64,000 bases of DNA, taken from positions 1-64,000 of the forward strand of contig NZ_WUEY01000019.1 in NCBI RefSeq assembly GCF_010668395.1, read 5' to 3'. The notes under the pieces were generated by a model that worked only from the letters and a program-made list of their open reading frames with translations, searched no databases and was not told where the DNA came from. This DNA is from Martinezella lusitana (GTDB taxonomy: Bacteria; Pseudomonadota; Alphaproteobacteria; Rhizobiales; Rhizobiaceae). Within the stretch, counting starts at the first letter, position 1. Every line of letters begins with the position of its first letter. Positions 24,908-36,516 of this stretch are shown in pieces. The position numbers and the translations under genes were made by a program.

Positions 24908-26647
24908 TTGCGTACTTCGTGGAAATCGACCGTTTCGGTCGCATCTTTGCTTATCGCTCTTTCGCTGCCGGGCTTCGCCGTGGCCGACGAACCCGTCACC
25001 GGCGGCACGCTGCGGATTCTTGCGACCGGCGAGCCTGATCATATCGATCCTGCGCTGGCAGGCATGGTAAACACCAACAACCTGCTGCGCGCCATATCGC
25101 GGCAGCTGGTCAGCTATCAGGCTTCCAACGACCCCGATATTGCCATCAAGCCGGTCGGCGATCTCGCGACGGAGGTTCCGCAGCCGACGGACAACGGCCT
25201 GACCTACACGTTCAAGCTGCGCCAGGGCGCCATGTGGAATGCACCTTCCGGCGCGCGCCAGATTACCTCGGCGGATGTGAAGCGCGGCTTCAAGCGGCTT
25301 TGCAATCCGCTCATGCAAGCCTCCACGCTGACCTACTTCACGGCGCTCATCTCCGGCCTGAGCGAATTCTGTGACGGCTTCGCCAAGGTGCCGCCGACCG
25401 TCGCCGACATGAAGAAATACATAGAAGAAAATGACGTGAAGGGCATCGAAACGCCCGACGACCAGACGGTCATTTTCAAGCTCAAGGAACGCGCGGGCGA
25501 CTTCATCTACATGCTCTCGCTGCCCATGCCGGCTCCGGCTCCGGTTGAAGTGCTCGACTATCTTCCCGACGGCCCGGAATACCGCACGCATTTCGTCGGA
25601 AGCGGCCCTTACACCATCGGCGAATACACGCCTGATACCAGCCTGAAGCTGGTGCGCAATCCCGCCTGGAAGGCGGAAAGCGATCCGCTGCGCAAGGCCT
25701 ATGTCGACGATATCGAAATCACCATGGGGCTGCAGGCCGACGCCATCATGCAGCAACTGCAGTCGGGAGACGCCGATCTTGCCTATGACATCAATGTCCC
25801 GACGGCCATCCTGGCGACTCTCGCCGCCAATGGCGACGATAAGCTGACCGCGCTATCGGCCGGCAACACGAACTTCCTGTTCATCAACACCGTCTCCGAC
25901 AACAACAAGGGCGCGTTGAAGGACATCCGCGTGCGCCAAGCGCTGGAATATGCCATCGACAAGGCCGCGATCGTGCAGCAGTGGGGCGGCCCGAAGGTTG
26001 CCGAACCCGCCACGGGTATTTTGGGACTTGGCGTGCTCGGGCATCACAAGTTCGACCTCTATCCCTCGCCGGAATCCAAGGGCGATCCGGAGAAGGCCAA
26101 GGCCCTGCTCGCCGCGGCCGGCTTCCCGAACGGCATCACACTGAAGATGCCCTATCGCAACAAGGATCTGGAGGTGGCAACGGCCGCCACCATCCAGGCC
26201 AGCATGGCGCGCGCCGGCATCAAGCTTGAACTCGCGCCCGTAACCGCCGCCGACTACTACTCGAAATTCATGACCAATCCGGTGAACACGAAGAACGGCA
26301 CCTGGGATATCGCGCCCGTGGGCTGGACACCGGACTGGGTTGGCGGCGCTGCGCGATCCGTCTTCCAGCCGCAGTTCACCTTCGACGGCACGCATCAGAC
26401 CTACAACTACACCGACTACAACAATCCGAAGGCAAACGAGATTGCCGCGAAGGCAATCAACGCCACCACGCCGGAGGAAACCGGAAAGCTGTGGGCTGAG
26501 GTCGATGAAATGGTCATGGCCGACGCGCCGGTGGTTCCGCTGATCGCCAACAAGAACCCGCGCTATCGCAGCGAAGCGGTGAAGAACTTCCAGCCCTATG
26601 CCCTGGGCGTGGAAGGCGATTGGACCAACCTCTGGATCGAACGCTGA
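24908..26647 (+). CDS. Peptide ABC transporter substrate-binding protein (SBP_bac_5, DppA/OppA-like)
   Basis: A 579-residue periplasmic binding protein. The start is a TTG at 24908 preceded by GGGAGGATAACC; it leads directly into a Sec signal (SVASLLIALSLPGFAVA, cleavage before DEP near residue 27). Family features are GGTLRI, the DIRVRQALEYAID segment and a C-terminal VPLIANKNPRYR. Substrates are di/oligopeptides or related compounds; the proline peptidases downstream point to proline-containing peptides. A strong hairpin follows the stop. Confidence 0.93.
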   Translation: MRTSWKSTVSVASLLIALSLPGFAVADEPVTGGTLRILATGEPDHIDPALAGMVNTNNLLRAISRQLVSYQASNDPDIAIKPVGDLATEVPQPTDNGLTYTFKLRQGAMWNAPSGARQITSADVKRGFKRLCNPLMQASTLTYFTALISGLSEFCDGFAKVPPTVADMKKYIEENDVKGIETPDDQTVIFKLKERAGDFIYMLSLPMPAPAPVEVLDYLPDGPEYRTHFVGSGPYTIGEYTPDTSLKLVRNPAWKAESDPLRKAYVDDIEITMGLQADAIMQQLQSGDADLAYDINVPTAILATLAANGDDKLTALSAGNTNFLFINTVSDNNKGALKDIRVRQALEYAIDKAAIVQQWGGPKVAEPATGILGLGVLGHHKFDLYPSPESKGDPEKAKALLAAAGFPNGITLKMPYRNKDLEVATAATIQASMARAGIKLELAPVTAADYYSKFMTNPVNTKNGTWDIAPVGWTPDWVGGAARSVFQPQFTFDGTHQTYNYTDYNNPKANEIAAKAINATTPEETGKLWAEVDEMVMADAPVVPLIANKNPRYRSEAVKNFQPYALGVEGDWTNLWIER

Positions 26648-26665
26648 TCCGTCGCTCCCATGCAT

Positions 26666-26690
26666 GGCGCCGCAGCTCCGCTGCGGCGCC
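26666..26690 (+). terminator. Intra-operon hairpin after the binding-protein gene
   Basis: Perfect 11-bp GC-rich arms GGCGCCGCAGC (26666-26676) and GCTGCGGCGCC (26680-26690) with a 3-nt loop, but no T-run. Such structures often stabilise the binding-protein mRNA or attenuate downstream transporter genes. Confidence 0.6.
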
Positions 26691-26724
26691 TGAACGCAAT
26701 CTCGGTTAAAATGCGAGGTTACCC

Positions 26725-28571
<1,847 letters not shown>

Positions 28572-28575
<4 letters not shown>

Positions 28576-29540
28576 ACGACGTCGCAACACCAGATGCTTC
28601 AACGCAGACGGACGTGGTGCAGCGCGGCTCGCTCGAGCTGACGCTGCGCCGCCTGCAACGCGACAAGGCGAGCATGATCGCCCTCGGCGTCATTCTGGTC
28701 ATCGTCGTGCTCGCGATCACGGCGCCGTGGATCGCCGCGTTGACCGGGCATTCGCCCATCGAGCAGTTCCGCGATACCGGTCTTTCGCCGGCCGGCATTC
28801 CTGTCGGACCGGGCGAACAATTCTGGCTCGGCACCGATCAGCTGGGCCGCGACGTGCTGGTGCGGCTCGCCTACGGCGCCCGTATTTCCCTGCTGGTGGG
28901 AGTATTCGCCTCTGTGCTGGCATCAACGATCGCCGTGATCGTCGGCACGACGGCAGGTTATCATGGCGGCCTGACCGATATCGTGCTCAGCCGGCTGATG
29001 GACCTCGTCATGAGCGTCCCTTTCCTGCTCTGCGCCCTTGCGCTCGTATCGGCCTTCGGCCCTAGCCTGACGCTCAGCGTCTGCGTGATCGTCTTCTTCA
29101 GCTGGGCTCCAATGGCGCGCGTCATCCGCGGTCAGGTGATCTCGCTGCGCAAGCAGGATTTCGTTCAGGCAAGCCGCTCGCTCGGCGCTGGCCCTCTTTC
29201 GATCATGGTCGTCGACATCCTGCCCAATCTGGCGGCTCCCATCATCGTCTACACCACCATGCAGATCCCGAGCTCGATCGTCTTCGAGGCGACCCTGTCG
29301 TTTCTCGGCATGGGAATCGTGCCTCCCACGCCGAGCTGGGGCGGAATGCTGGCGGACGCATCGTCCAACTCCCTCTACCTCGTCGCCTGGTGGCTGGTCT
29401 TCGTGCCCGGCACGGCGCTGCTGCTGACGACGCTTGCCTTCAATATCCTCGGCGACGGTCTGCGCGACGCGCTCGATCCGAAGAGTGCGCGCACCGTCCG
29501 TCGTTTCAGGCTGCAATCCAGGGGAGCGTCCAAGCGATGA
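28572..29540 (+). CDS. Peptide ABC transporter permease (DppC-like)
   Basis: A 322-residue permease with a cytoplasmic N-terminus, a first span near 40-60, the DppC/OppC marker FWLGTDQLGRDVLVRLAYGARISL and the EAA loop FVQASRSLGAGPLSIMVVDILPNL. The order ATPase, DppC-like, DppB-like is reversed from the common DppBC order. It overlaps both neighbouring genes by 4 nt, so translation is coupled. Confidence 0.93.
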
Positions 29541-30490
29541 TCCGATTTCTTACCCAGCGCCTGATCTTCGGCGCGGGCGTCCTTCTGATGCTCTCCGCCT
29601 TCGTGTTCTTCCTGTTCTTCGTTGCGCCCGGCGACCCCGCCCGCATGATCGCCGGCGACAAGGCGACCGAAAGCCAGCTCGAACAGATCCGCAAGAATCT
29701 CGGCGTCGACCGGCCGATCATCGTGCAATATGGCGCCTTCATGCAGAAGGCACTGTCAGGCGACCTCGGCTTTTCCTACCGCAACCAGCAGCCGGTCGCG
29801 CCGATCATCGTTCGACGGATTCCCGTGACCCTGTCCCTTGTTTTGGGCGGCGCGCTGCTTTGGCTCGCCATTGGCATCCCGATGGGGATCATGTCGGCAC
29901 GATACGCCGGCGGCCTGCGGGACCGCATCGGACAAGCCTTCATCCTCGTGGGTTTGAGCTTTCCGACCTTCGTGCTCGGGATGATGTCACTCTATCTCCT
30001 TTACTTCATCCCCAAGCAGGCAGGGTTCACTCTCTTCCCTCCCGGCGGATACAAGGCGCTGACGACCCAGCCGCTGCTTTGGGCATGGCATCTCGTGCTG
30101 CCGTGGACCACGCTGGCCTTGACCATGGCCGCGGTCTATGCCCGGTTGACGCGCGGCCAGATGCTCGACGTGATGGGCGAGGACTATATCCGCACCGCTC
30201 GCGCCAAGGGCCTCAGCGAGCGGCGCGTGGTCTGGAAACATGGTCTTCGGGCGGTGCTGACGCCGCTTGTCACCCAGCTCGGGGCCGATATCGCCATGCT
30301 GCTCGGCGGTGTCATCATCATCGAACAGGTCTATGGGCTGCAGGGCGTGGGCGCGCTTGCGGTTCAAGCCGTCGCCAATCAGGATCGTCCCATCATCATC
30401 GGCGTCGTATTGCTCGGCGGAGTGTTCATCGTCATATCCAATATCGTCGTCGACCTCTTCTACGTGTTGCTCGACCCCCGCGTACGCTGA
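29537..30490 (+). CDS. Peptide ABC transporter permease (DppB-like)
   Basis: A 317-residue permease starting at 29537 (overlap with the previous stop). It shows the DppB start FLTQRLIFGAGVLLMLSAFVFFLFFVAPGDPAR, the periplasmic LGVDRPIIVQYGAF segment and the EAA loop YIRTARAKGLSERRVVWKHGLRAVLTPLV. It completes the importer with the DppC-like subunit. The peptidase gene begins 12 nt later. Confidence 0.93.
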   Translation: MIRFLTQRLIFGAGVLLMLSAFVFFLFFVAPGDPARMIAGDKATESQLEQIRKNLGVDRPIIVQYGAFMQKALSGDLGFSYRNQQPVAPIIVRRIPVTLSLVLGGALLWLAIGIPMGIMSARYAGGLRDRIGQAFILVGLSFPTFVLGMMSLYLLYFIPKQAGFTLFPPGGYKALTTQPLLWAWHLVLPWTTLALTMAAVYARLTRGQMLDVMGEDYIRTARAKGLSERRVVWKHGLRAVLTPLVTQLGADIAMLLGGVIIIEQVYGLQGVGALAVQAVANQDRPIIIGVVLLGGVFIVISNIVVDLFYVLLDPRVR

Positions 30491-30502
30491 AAGACCATCA
30501 TC

Positions 30503-31804
30503 ATGATCGTTTCCGAATACACCATCCCCGGAATGCATATCCGCGATCACCTCCTCACCGTGCCACTCGACTGGTCCGATCCATCCGGCAGGACCATCGA
30601 GTTTTTTGCGCGCGAGGTCGTCGATCCGGTCCGCAAGGCCGAAACGCTGCCGGTTCTCTGCTTCCTGCAGGGCGGCCCCGGCGGCAAGTCGCCCCGCCCC
30701 ACGCGCGGCGGCCCGTCATGGCTGGCCGAGGCCCTGAAAACGCAGCGCGTCATTCTGCCGGACCAGCGCGGCACGGGGCGCTCGACTCCGGTCGACGCGG
30801 CGACGATCGGCCAGCTCGATGGCGAAGCGGGTGCCGACTATCTGGCCTGCTTCCGCGCCGATTCCATCGTCAAGGATCTGGAGCATTTCCGCAAAACGGC
30901 GCTTGAGGGCCGCCGCTGGCAAACGCTTGGCCAGAGCTATGGCGGCTTTCTTACCCTCACCTATCTCAGCCAGGCGCCCGAAGGCCTGTCCGCCTGCTAT
31001 ATCGCCGGCGGCATTCCCAGCCTCCAGCCTGATGCCGACGAGGTCTATCGCCACACCTATCCCCGCGTGCGGGCCAAGAATGCCGCTTACTACAAGCGAT
31101 ATCCGGGCGATGTCGCGCTCGTCGGCAAGATTGCGGATTTCATCGACGGAAACGACGTGCGCCTGCCGGACGGCGACCGGCTGACCGTGCGCCGCGTCCA
31201 GACCGTCGGCCTCGATTTCGGCATGGCGCACGGCTTCGAGAACATTCACTGGCTGGTGGACGAGGCCTTTGCGGACGGGAAGCAGGACAGGCTTTCGGAT
31301 CACTTCCTGGCTTCGGTCATGAACCTCACCTCCTATCACGGCAATCCGCTGTTTGCGGCCATCCATGAGGCGATCTATGGAGAGGGCGACGGCGCGACGG
31401 CCTGGTCAGCGGAACGGCTGCGTGCCGACTTCCCCGAATTCGATCCGGCCGCGCGGCCCTTGCTGTTTACCGGCGAAATGATCTACCCTTGGATGTTCGA
31501 GGAGATTTCCTCCCTCAAGCCGTTCAGGGCCGCTGCCGAAACACTGGCTCAGCGCCCGCATCATAGCGCGCTCTACGATCGCGATCGTCTCGCAGCAAAC
31601 GAAATCCCGGTCGCCGCCGCGATCTACCATGACGACATGTATGTAGACGCCGGCCTTTCGCTGCAAACCGCGCGCGCAGTCGGCAATCTGGATTTCTGGA
31701 TCACCAATGAATTCGAGCATGACGGCATTCGCCAGTCGGCATCGGTGTTCGAACGGCTTGCCGCGTTCGTCGCGCAAAAGGGCGGGCCGCTTGCGGCGGA
31801 ATGA
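30503..31804 (+). CDS. Alpha/beta hydrolase, prolyl aminopeptidase-like (peptidase family S33)
   Basis: A 433-residue alpha/beta hydrolase. The oxyanion segment FLQGGPGGKSPRP, DQRGTGRS and the nucleophile elbow GQSYGG (Ser near residue 147) match proline iminopeptidases of the long (about 420-residue) type, which release N-terminal Pro or Hyp from peptides. No signal peptide is present, so it acts in the cytoplasm on imported peptides. Its stop overlaps the start of the Xaa-Pro aminopeptidase gene, which strengthens the proline-peptide assignment. Confidence 0.88.
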   Translation: MIVSEYTIPGMHIRDHLLTVPLDWSDPSGRTIEFFAREVVDPVRKAETLPVLCFLQGGPGGKSPRPTRGGPSWLAEALKTQRVILPDQRGTGRSTPVDAATIGQLDGEAGADYLACFRADSIVKDLEHFRKTALEGRRWQTLGQSYGGFLTLTYLSQAPEGLSACYIAGGIPSLQPDADEVYRHTYPRVRAKNAAYYKRYPGDVALVGKIADFIDGNDVRLPDGDRLTVRRVQTVGLDFGMAHGFENIHWLVDEAFADGKQDRLSDHFLASVMNLTSYHGNPLFAAIHEAIYGEGDGATAWSAERLRADFPEFDPAARPLLFTGEMIYPWMFEEISSLKPFRAAAETLAQRPHHSALYDRDRLAANEIPVAAAIYHDDMYVDAGLSLQTARAVGNLDFWITNEFEHDGIRQSASVFERLAAFVAQKGGPLAAE

Positions 31805-33633
31805 TCGTGGGGATGACGATGAGCAAAACTGAAAATACCGGCAGGCTGACCAATGTACGCACCTGGCTTGCAAGGGCGAAGCTGGATGGGTTGATCGTCC
31901 CGCGAACGGACGCCCACCAGAGCGAAGTCACGGCGGCGCATGACGATTGCCTGGAATATATAAGCGGCTTCACCGGCTCCGCCGGCATGGCGTTCGTGCA
32001 GCAGGAGCAGGCGCTGATCTTCGTCGACGGACGCTATCAGGTGCAGGTGCGCAACGAAGTGGATCTATCCGCCTTTGCCGTTCATCATCTCCATGACGAT
32101 CCGCTTGATCTCTGGCTGAGCCATCACGGAAAGCCGGGCTGGCGGATCGGTATTCACACCCTGCTCATCAGCGGCGCCCTCTATGAAAAGCTGCTGGCGG
32201 GATGCAAGGCGGCGGGTGTCGAACTGATAACGCTCGATGCGGATCCGTTCGATGAAATATGGATCGACCGGCCGCCGCGGCCGGTCGGTCTCATCCGGGC
32301 AATGCCGCCTGCGGTTTCCGGAGAAACGTCGGCAAGCAAGCGCGATCGGATCGCGGGCAGGCTGAAGGCGCTGGGTGCGGATCAGCTGGTGGAGACGTCG
32401 CCCGACAACATTGCATGGCTGCTGAACGTGCGCGGTTCCGATGTCGCCATGGACCCCGTGCCGCATTCCTTCCTGCTGCTCGATGCCGACAATCGCGCTC
32501 AATGGTTCGTCGATCACCGCAAGCTCGGCAACGATCGGGCCGAGTTCGAATTGTCCGATGTCACGATAGCCGACCCGGAGGATTTTCTCGGTGCCGTCGG
32601 AAAGGCGTCAGCAGGCAAGACGACGCTGATCGACCCCGACTTCGCGCCGCAAGCGGTCCGCGCCCGCATCAAGGCGGCTGGGGGCCAGACGATCGAGCAA
32701 ACGAGTCTTCTTGCAAGCGCCAAGGCCACCAAGAATGCCACGGAGCTGGAAGGCTTTCGCGCCTGCCACATCGAGGACGGCATCGCGCTTACCAATTTCC
32801 TGGCCTGGCTCGACAGAGAATGGCATCGCCGGCAGGCCTCGGAGCTGCTCCTGACCGAATTGGACGCAGAGGAGCAACTGATCGCCTTTCGCGCCAAGCA
32901 TGCCGGCTATTTCGAACCGAGCTTCCGCACGATCTCGGCCGCGGGCGGCAATGCGGCCATGTGCCACTATCACGCCCAACCCGATACGAATGCCGCCATC
33001 GAAGAGAACAGCTTCTATCTGATCGATTCCGGCGGCCAATACGCCAACGGGACGACGGATGTGACCCGCACCGTCCTGTTCGGCGAAGCCAGCGATGAAA
33101 TGCGGGAGGCCTATACCGCGGTTCTGAAAGGCTTCATCGCACTGGTGACGGCGCGCTTCCCGCTTGGAACACAGGGGCACCAGCTGGACGCGCTGGCACG
33201 CCGCCCGCTATGGGACATGGGGCTGGATTACGATCATGGGACGGGGCATGGCGTCGGCCACAATCTACTGATCCACGAATATCCGCACCGTTTCGCGAAA
33301 AAGCCCAACCCGCACAATCTGGAACCCGGCACGATCATGACGGTCGAGCCCGGCTACTACAAGGCGGGCGCCTTCGGCATTCGGATCGAGAACCAGGTGG
33401 AGGTCGTGGCCGACAAGCCGGGCTTCTGCCGCTTCGATAGTCTGACGCTGGCACCCATCGATCTTCGCATGGCCAAGCTCGACAGCCTGACGGCGGCGGA
33501 AATCGATTTTCTGGACACTTATCACGCACAGGTTCGTTCGCAGCTTTCGGAGAAGGTCGACCCTGAGACCCGCCCCTATCTCCTCCGGCATACGCAGCCA
33601 ATCGCGCAACGCCATCAGGCTAACGAGCGATGA
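31801..33633 (+). CDS. Xaa-Pro aminopeptidase (M24B, aminopeptidase P)
   Basis: A 610-residue M24 peptidase with two N-terminal creatinase-like domains (about 1-310) and a C-terminal pita-bread catalytic domain. The metal ligands are visible: Asp in LIDSGGQY, Asp in GTTDVTRTV, His in HGVGHNLLIHEYP, Glu in MTVEPGYY and Glu in IRIENQVEV. It removes an N-terminal residue preceding proline. The ATG at 31801 overlaps the previous stop; the ATG at 31819 is better placed after GTGGGG and may be the true start. It is the last gene of the peptide operon. Confidence 0.93.
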   Translation: MIVGMTMSKTENTGRLTNVRTWLARAKLDGLIVPRTDAHQSEVTAAHDDCLEYISGFTGSAGMAFVQQEQALIFVDGRYQVQVRNEVDLSAFAVHHLHDDPLDLWLSHHGKPGWRIGIHTLLISGALYEKLLAGCKAAGVELITLDADPFDEIWIDRPPRPVGLIRAMPPAVSGETSASKRDRIAGRLKALGADQLVETSPDNIAWLLNVRGSDVAMDPVPHSFLLLDADNRAQWFVDHRKLGNDRAEFELSDVTIADPEDFLGAVGKASAGKTTLIDPDFAPQAVRARIKAAGGQTIEQTSLLASAKATKNATELEGFRACHIEDGIALTNFLAWLDREWHRRQASELLLTELDAEEQLIAFRAKHAGYFEPSFRTISAAGGNAAMCHYHAQPDTNAAIEENSFYLIDSGGQYANGTTDVTRTVLFGEASDEMREAYTAVLKGFIALVTARFPLGTQGHQLDALARRPLWDMGLDYDHGTGHGVGHNLLIHEYPHRFAKKPNPHNLEPGTIMTVEPGYYKAGAFGIRIENQVEVVADKPGFCRFDSLTLAPIDLRMAKLDSLTAAEIDFLDTYHAQVRSQLSEKVDPETRPYLLRHTQPIAQRHQANER

Positions 33634-33942
33634 TATCGCCCCGACTGACACTCAAGCGCCAGGTCGCGCACGGCCCGCGACGGCCGATGCGCCTAAGTCA
33701 ACCGGAAGCACAGTGCCGATACTGTATGAGGTGCCGGGCTTCTTGCGCGATTCCACTCCCCAATCTCGGCCGCGGCGGGCTACGCCGTTGTCTGCAACGC
33801 CATGGCATATCCCGACTGCCCGTATTTGTTCGAAGCCGCGCTGCAGCGGAGATCCCACAACATCACGTCACCCTGAAAATCCGCGGCCCGCTTTCGGAGG
33901 CCAACAGATTCAAGCATTTCTCCAGCGGCTTTTGCCCGCCGA
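33634..33942. other. Gap between convergent genes
   Basis: 309 nt between the Xaa-Pro aminopeptidase stop and the convergent ureohydrolase stop. I see no gene, hairpin with a T-run or repeat that I can support here. Confidence 0.5.
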
Positions 33943-34977
33943 TCAGAATTTTCCGACCATCAGGCAAAGGATGGTGAACATCATCTGAGCGGCAATCTGC
34001 GCCGTATTGGTCGTGGAGTCGTATTGCGGCGCGACTTCCACGACATCCGCCCCAACGACGTTAACCCCCTTCAGGCCGCGAAGAAGCGCCAGAGCCTGTC
34101 CAGGCGACAGACCGCCCACTTCGGGAGTGCCTGTGCCAGGGGCGAAGCCAGGATCGATGCTATCAATGTCGAAGGAGATGTAGGTCGGATGATCGCCGAC
34201 CAACATCCGTGCCTTTTCAACAAGAGCCTCGATGCCGATACCGGCCACCTCTTCGGCGTGAATGACCGTCATCCCCGATTCATACGAGAATTCCCAAAGA
34301 TATTCGGCTCCTCCTCGAATTCCGATTTGGATCGTGCGATCGGGGTCGAGAACGCCGTCCAATACGGCAAGGCGAAACGGCCCACCGTGCTGAAATTTCG
34401 CGCCTTCGTATGGTCCGGCCGTGTCGCAATGCGCATCGATGTGGATCAGGCCAACGGGCTGCTTTTCACCAACGGCCTTCAAGATCGATGACGTGATTGA
34501 ATGGTCGCCACCCACGCTGAGCGGCCTTATCCCCGCGGCCACAAGGCGCTTGTAGAACGCCTCGATATCGGAATGGCAGCGCGCGAGATCATATCTGCTC
34601 TCCATCGGCACATCGCCGATATCGGCAATCTTGGCCTCCGAAAAGGGGGCACATCTGAGGACATGCTCGTAGGGACCAATGCGTTCGATGGTTCTCAACG
34701 CCCGGGGGCCGAACCTGCTTCCGTTCCGGTTGGTGACGCCCAGATCCATGGGAACTCCCGCAAGCGCCACATCGATCCCTCCAAAATCGGGGAGGTCCTG
34801 AGCGTTTGGCAGGTATGGCGCGTCAAGGAATGTCGGGACACCGGCAAATGGCCACCTGCGCTTGTCGCTTCCGTTGAACTGAGACTTGGCGACCTTTGCA
34901 AAATCCGCGTCGAAAATGTCTCCCCCCGACGCAGCCAAATACTTTTCCCTGAGCGCGCGCAGCTTCTCGGTATCCAT
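33943..34977 (-). CDS. Agmatinase/guanidino-acid ureohydrolase family protein
   Basis: A 344-residue ureohydrolase with the dimanganese motifs GGDHS, DAHCD and SFDIDSIDPGFAPGTGTPE. Length and an N-terminal extension of about 60 residues fit agmatinase, guanidinobutyrase or guanidinopropionase rather than arginase. It hydrolyses a guanidino group to release urea. A strong AAGGAGG ribosome site precedes the ATG. It lies 109 nt downstream of the PfkB gene on the same strand and may belong to that operon, where a ureidoglycolate-lyase-like protein also handles ureido chemistry. Confidence 0.9.
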   Translation of the reverse strand: MDTEKLRALREKYLAASGGDIFDADFAKVAKSQFNGSDKRRWPFAGVPTFLDAPYLPNAQDLPDFGGIDVALAGVPMDLGVTNRNGSRFGPRALRTIERIGPYEHVLRCAPFSEAKIADIGDVPMESRYDLARCHSDIEAFYKRLVAAGIRPLSVGGDHSITSSILKAVGEKQPVGLIHIDAHCDTAGPYEGAKFQHGGPFRLAVLDGVLDPDRTIQIGIRGGAEYLWEFSYESGMTVIHAEEVAGIGIEALVEKARMLVGDHPTYISFDIDSIDPGFAPGTGTPEVGGLSPGQALALLRGLKGVNVVGADVVEVAPQYDSTTNTAQIAAQMMFTILCLMVGKF

Positions 34978-35086
34978 TGTTTGATTTCCTCCTTACGTTG
35001 ATGTCACCTTTGGCCCGGAACCTGACATCATGCCCAAGTCGGCCAGCCGGCCATTGCGATAGGCGCGCCAATGTGCCGCCGCCCAA

Positions 35087-36016
35087 TCAGCGTCTTTCTT
35101 CGCGCCAGCGCTCCACCTCTTCAACGCGTGCCTTGCCGCCGCGTGGCCCATGGACAGTGACCGAACGCGAGGCGGCGGCGACGGCGAAATCGAGGGCATC
35201 GGCAAGGGGCTGGTTGCGGGCGAGACACCATGTGAGCGCTCCGCCAAAGGTATCGCCGGCGCCGGTTACGTCTGCCACGGCAACTGGGTAGCCGGCTACA
35301 TATGCGCGGCTGCTCCCGTCAAATGCTTCCGCACCCTCGGCGGCCAACGTGCGCACGACCCAACCGACCTTATTGTCGCGTATCCAACCGCCAATGCGGG
35401 AAAGATCATCATGACCGAAGGCGTTTCGGAAGCCGACCTGGTTGAAGATGACGACGGCCGCTTCCGTGAGATAAGGCAGATCCTCAGGCGCGCAGCCACC
35501 CACATCAAGGTCGAAGATGGCGCGGCGGCCGTGACGGCGCAGATCGGCCAGTAGGTCGGCCTGCCCAAGCGGACCTTCCTCGGTCTCCGCATGCAGACGG
35601 CGGACGCGGTAAAGTGTGGTGTAGAGGAAGCCCGGCTGACGCAGAGCCGCGAGCGTTGCCGGCGCCAGCCACATCGGCTGTTCGCCCATCTCGACCGTAA
35701 GGACGACGTGCTCGCCATCTATCAGGAAGATGAAGTTGCGCGATTCCGGAATGGCGGGATCCGTCAGCATATGATCGACCCCGACACCGTTTTGCCTGAG
35801 ATCGGCAATCATGCGGTGCGATAGCTGGCTATCGTTCAGCAAGGAAATGAACTGGGTGTCACCGCCAAGGGTCGCATGTACGACCGCTGCGTTTGCGATT
35901 GAGCCACCGATCTCGGCCGGCAGTTCCCTGACCATGCCCTTGTCGGCACGGCCGGGCCAGCGATCGGCGGTGTAATATTCGTCAAGCGCCACGTCGCCGA
36001 TGAAAAACGCCGTCAT
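35087..36016 (-). CDS. PfkB family carbohydrate kinase
   Basis: A 309-residue ribokinase-fold protein; the ATG at 36016 (MTAFFIGDVALDEYY) overlaps the upstream gene's stop by 4 nt and is preferred to a longer upstream start. It has the N-terminal substrate segment with GGSIANAAVVHATLGG and the catalytic anion-hole motif DVTGAGDTFGGAL near the C-terminus. It phosphorylates a sugar, nucleoside or related hydroxyl compound. It lies in an operon with an amino-acid importer, a BtpA-like TIM barrel and a ureidoglycolate-lyase-like cupin, a combination I do not recognise from a named pathway. Confidence 0.88.
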   Translation of the reverse strand: MTAFFIGDVALDEYYTADRWPGRADKGMVRELPAEIGGSIANAAVVHATLGGDTQFISLLNDSQLSHRMIADLRQNGVGVDHMLTDPAIPESRNFIFLIDGEHVVLTVEMGEQPMWLAPATLAALRQPGFLYTTLYRVRRLHAETEEGPLGQADLLADLRRHGRRAIFDLDVGGCAPEDLPYLTEAAVVIFNQVGFRNAFGHDDLSRIGGWIRDNKVGWVVRTLAAEGAEAFDGSSRAYVAGYPVAVADVTGAGDTFGGALTWCLARNQPLADALDFAVAAASRSVTVHGPRGGKARVEEVERWREERR

Positions 36017-36516
36017 GCGCCCGACCCTTCGTTGGTGCGGACTTGCAGCGGTCCGGCGGCAACCGGGACCCACGGGCTTTCGCCGAGGCCGCAAATCGCC
36101 ATCCAATAATAGGAGGTCGGGCCGGAGACGCCTCTGCAGGCATCATGCCAGACGTTGCGGTGCATCACCACTCCCTGCCCCGGAGCGATGATGAACGCCT
36201 CGATATCGTCGCGATGCGGCGCGCTGGCCATCGAGGCCGGTGCGACGGCAAGGACCACCGCGTCGGCGGCGCAGAAGATCGCCTCTTCCGTCTGCGGATG
36301 CCGCTCCATGGCCGCGCAGTTCCAAGGGGCGCTTCCACCGCGCGTCATGCCGAGATGGCCCGAGCCGTCAATCAGCGGCCTGCGGGTGAACCCGTCGGTC
36401 CATCCCTCGCCCGTCGTCCGGATTACATCCGGATCGGCATCGCCGATAAGATCATAGACCTTGCCGTAGCGGGCGAAATTCTCGGCCGTTACATGCCGTG
36501 CGACGATGGAGCTCAT
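36013..36516 (-). CDS. Ureidoglycolate lyase-like cupin (AllA family)
   Basis: A 167-residue single-domain cupin. The pattern MERHPQTEEAIF, VVLAVAPAS, and IEAFIIAPGQGVVMHRNVWHD matches AllA, which splits ureidoglycolate into glyoxylate and urea. No other allantoin-pathway genes (allantoinase, allantoate amidohydrolase) are nearby, so the substrate may be a related ureido or hydroxy-acid adduct. It overlaps the genes on both sides by 4 nt, which places it firmly in the operon. Confidence 0.82.
   Translation of the reverse strand: MSSIVARHVTAENFARYGKVYDLIGDADPDVIRTTGEGWTDGFTRRPLIDGSGHLGMTRGGSAPWNCAAMERHPQTEEAIFCAADAVVLAVAPASMASAPHRDDIEAFIIAPGQGVVMHRNVWHDACRGVSGPTSYYWMAICGLGESPWVPVAAGPLQVRTNEGSGA

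Noticed and set aside
29434..30906. 490-codon plus-strand frame overlapping the DppB-like gene
   Set aside because: Arg/His/Pro-rich frame-shadow; the DppB frame has full family motifs and a coupled start.
34993..35247. Open frame overlapping the end of the PfkB gene and stopping at the ureohydrolase ribosome site
   Set aside because: The PfkB protein is already complete and ends normally. The extra frame has no recognisable domain, so a frameshifted tail or overlapping gene is not supported.
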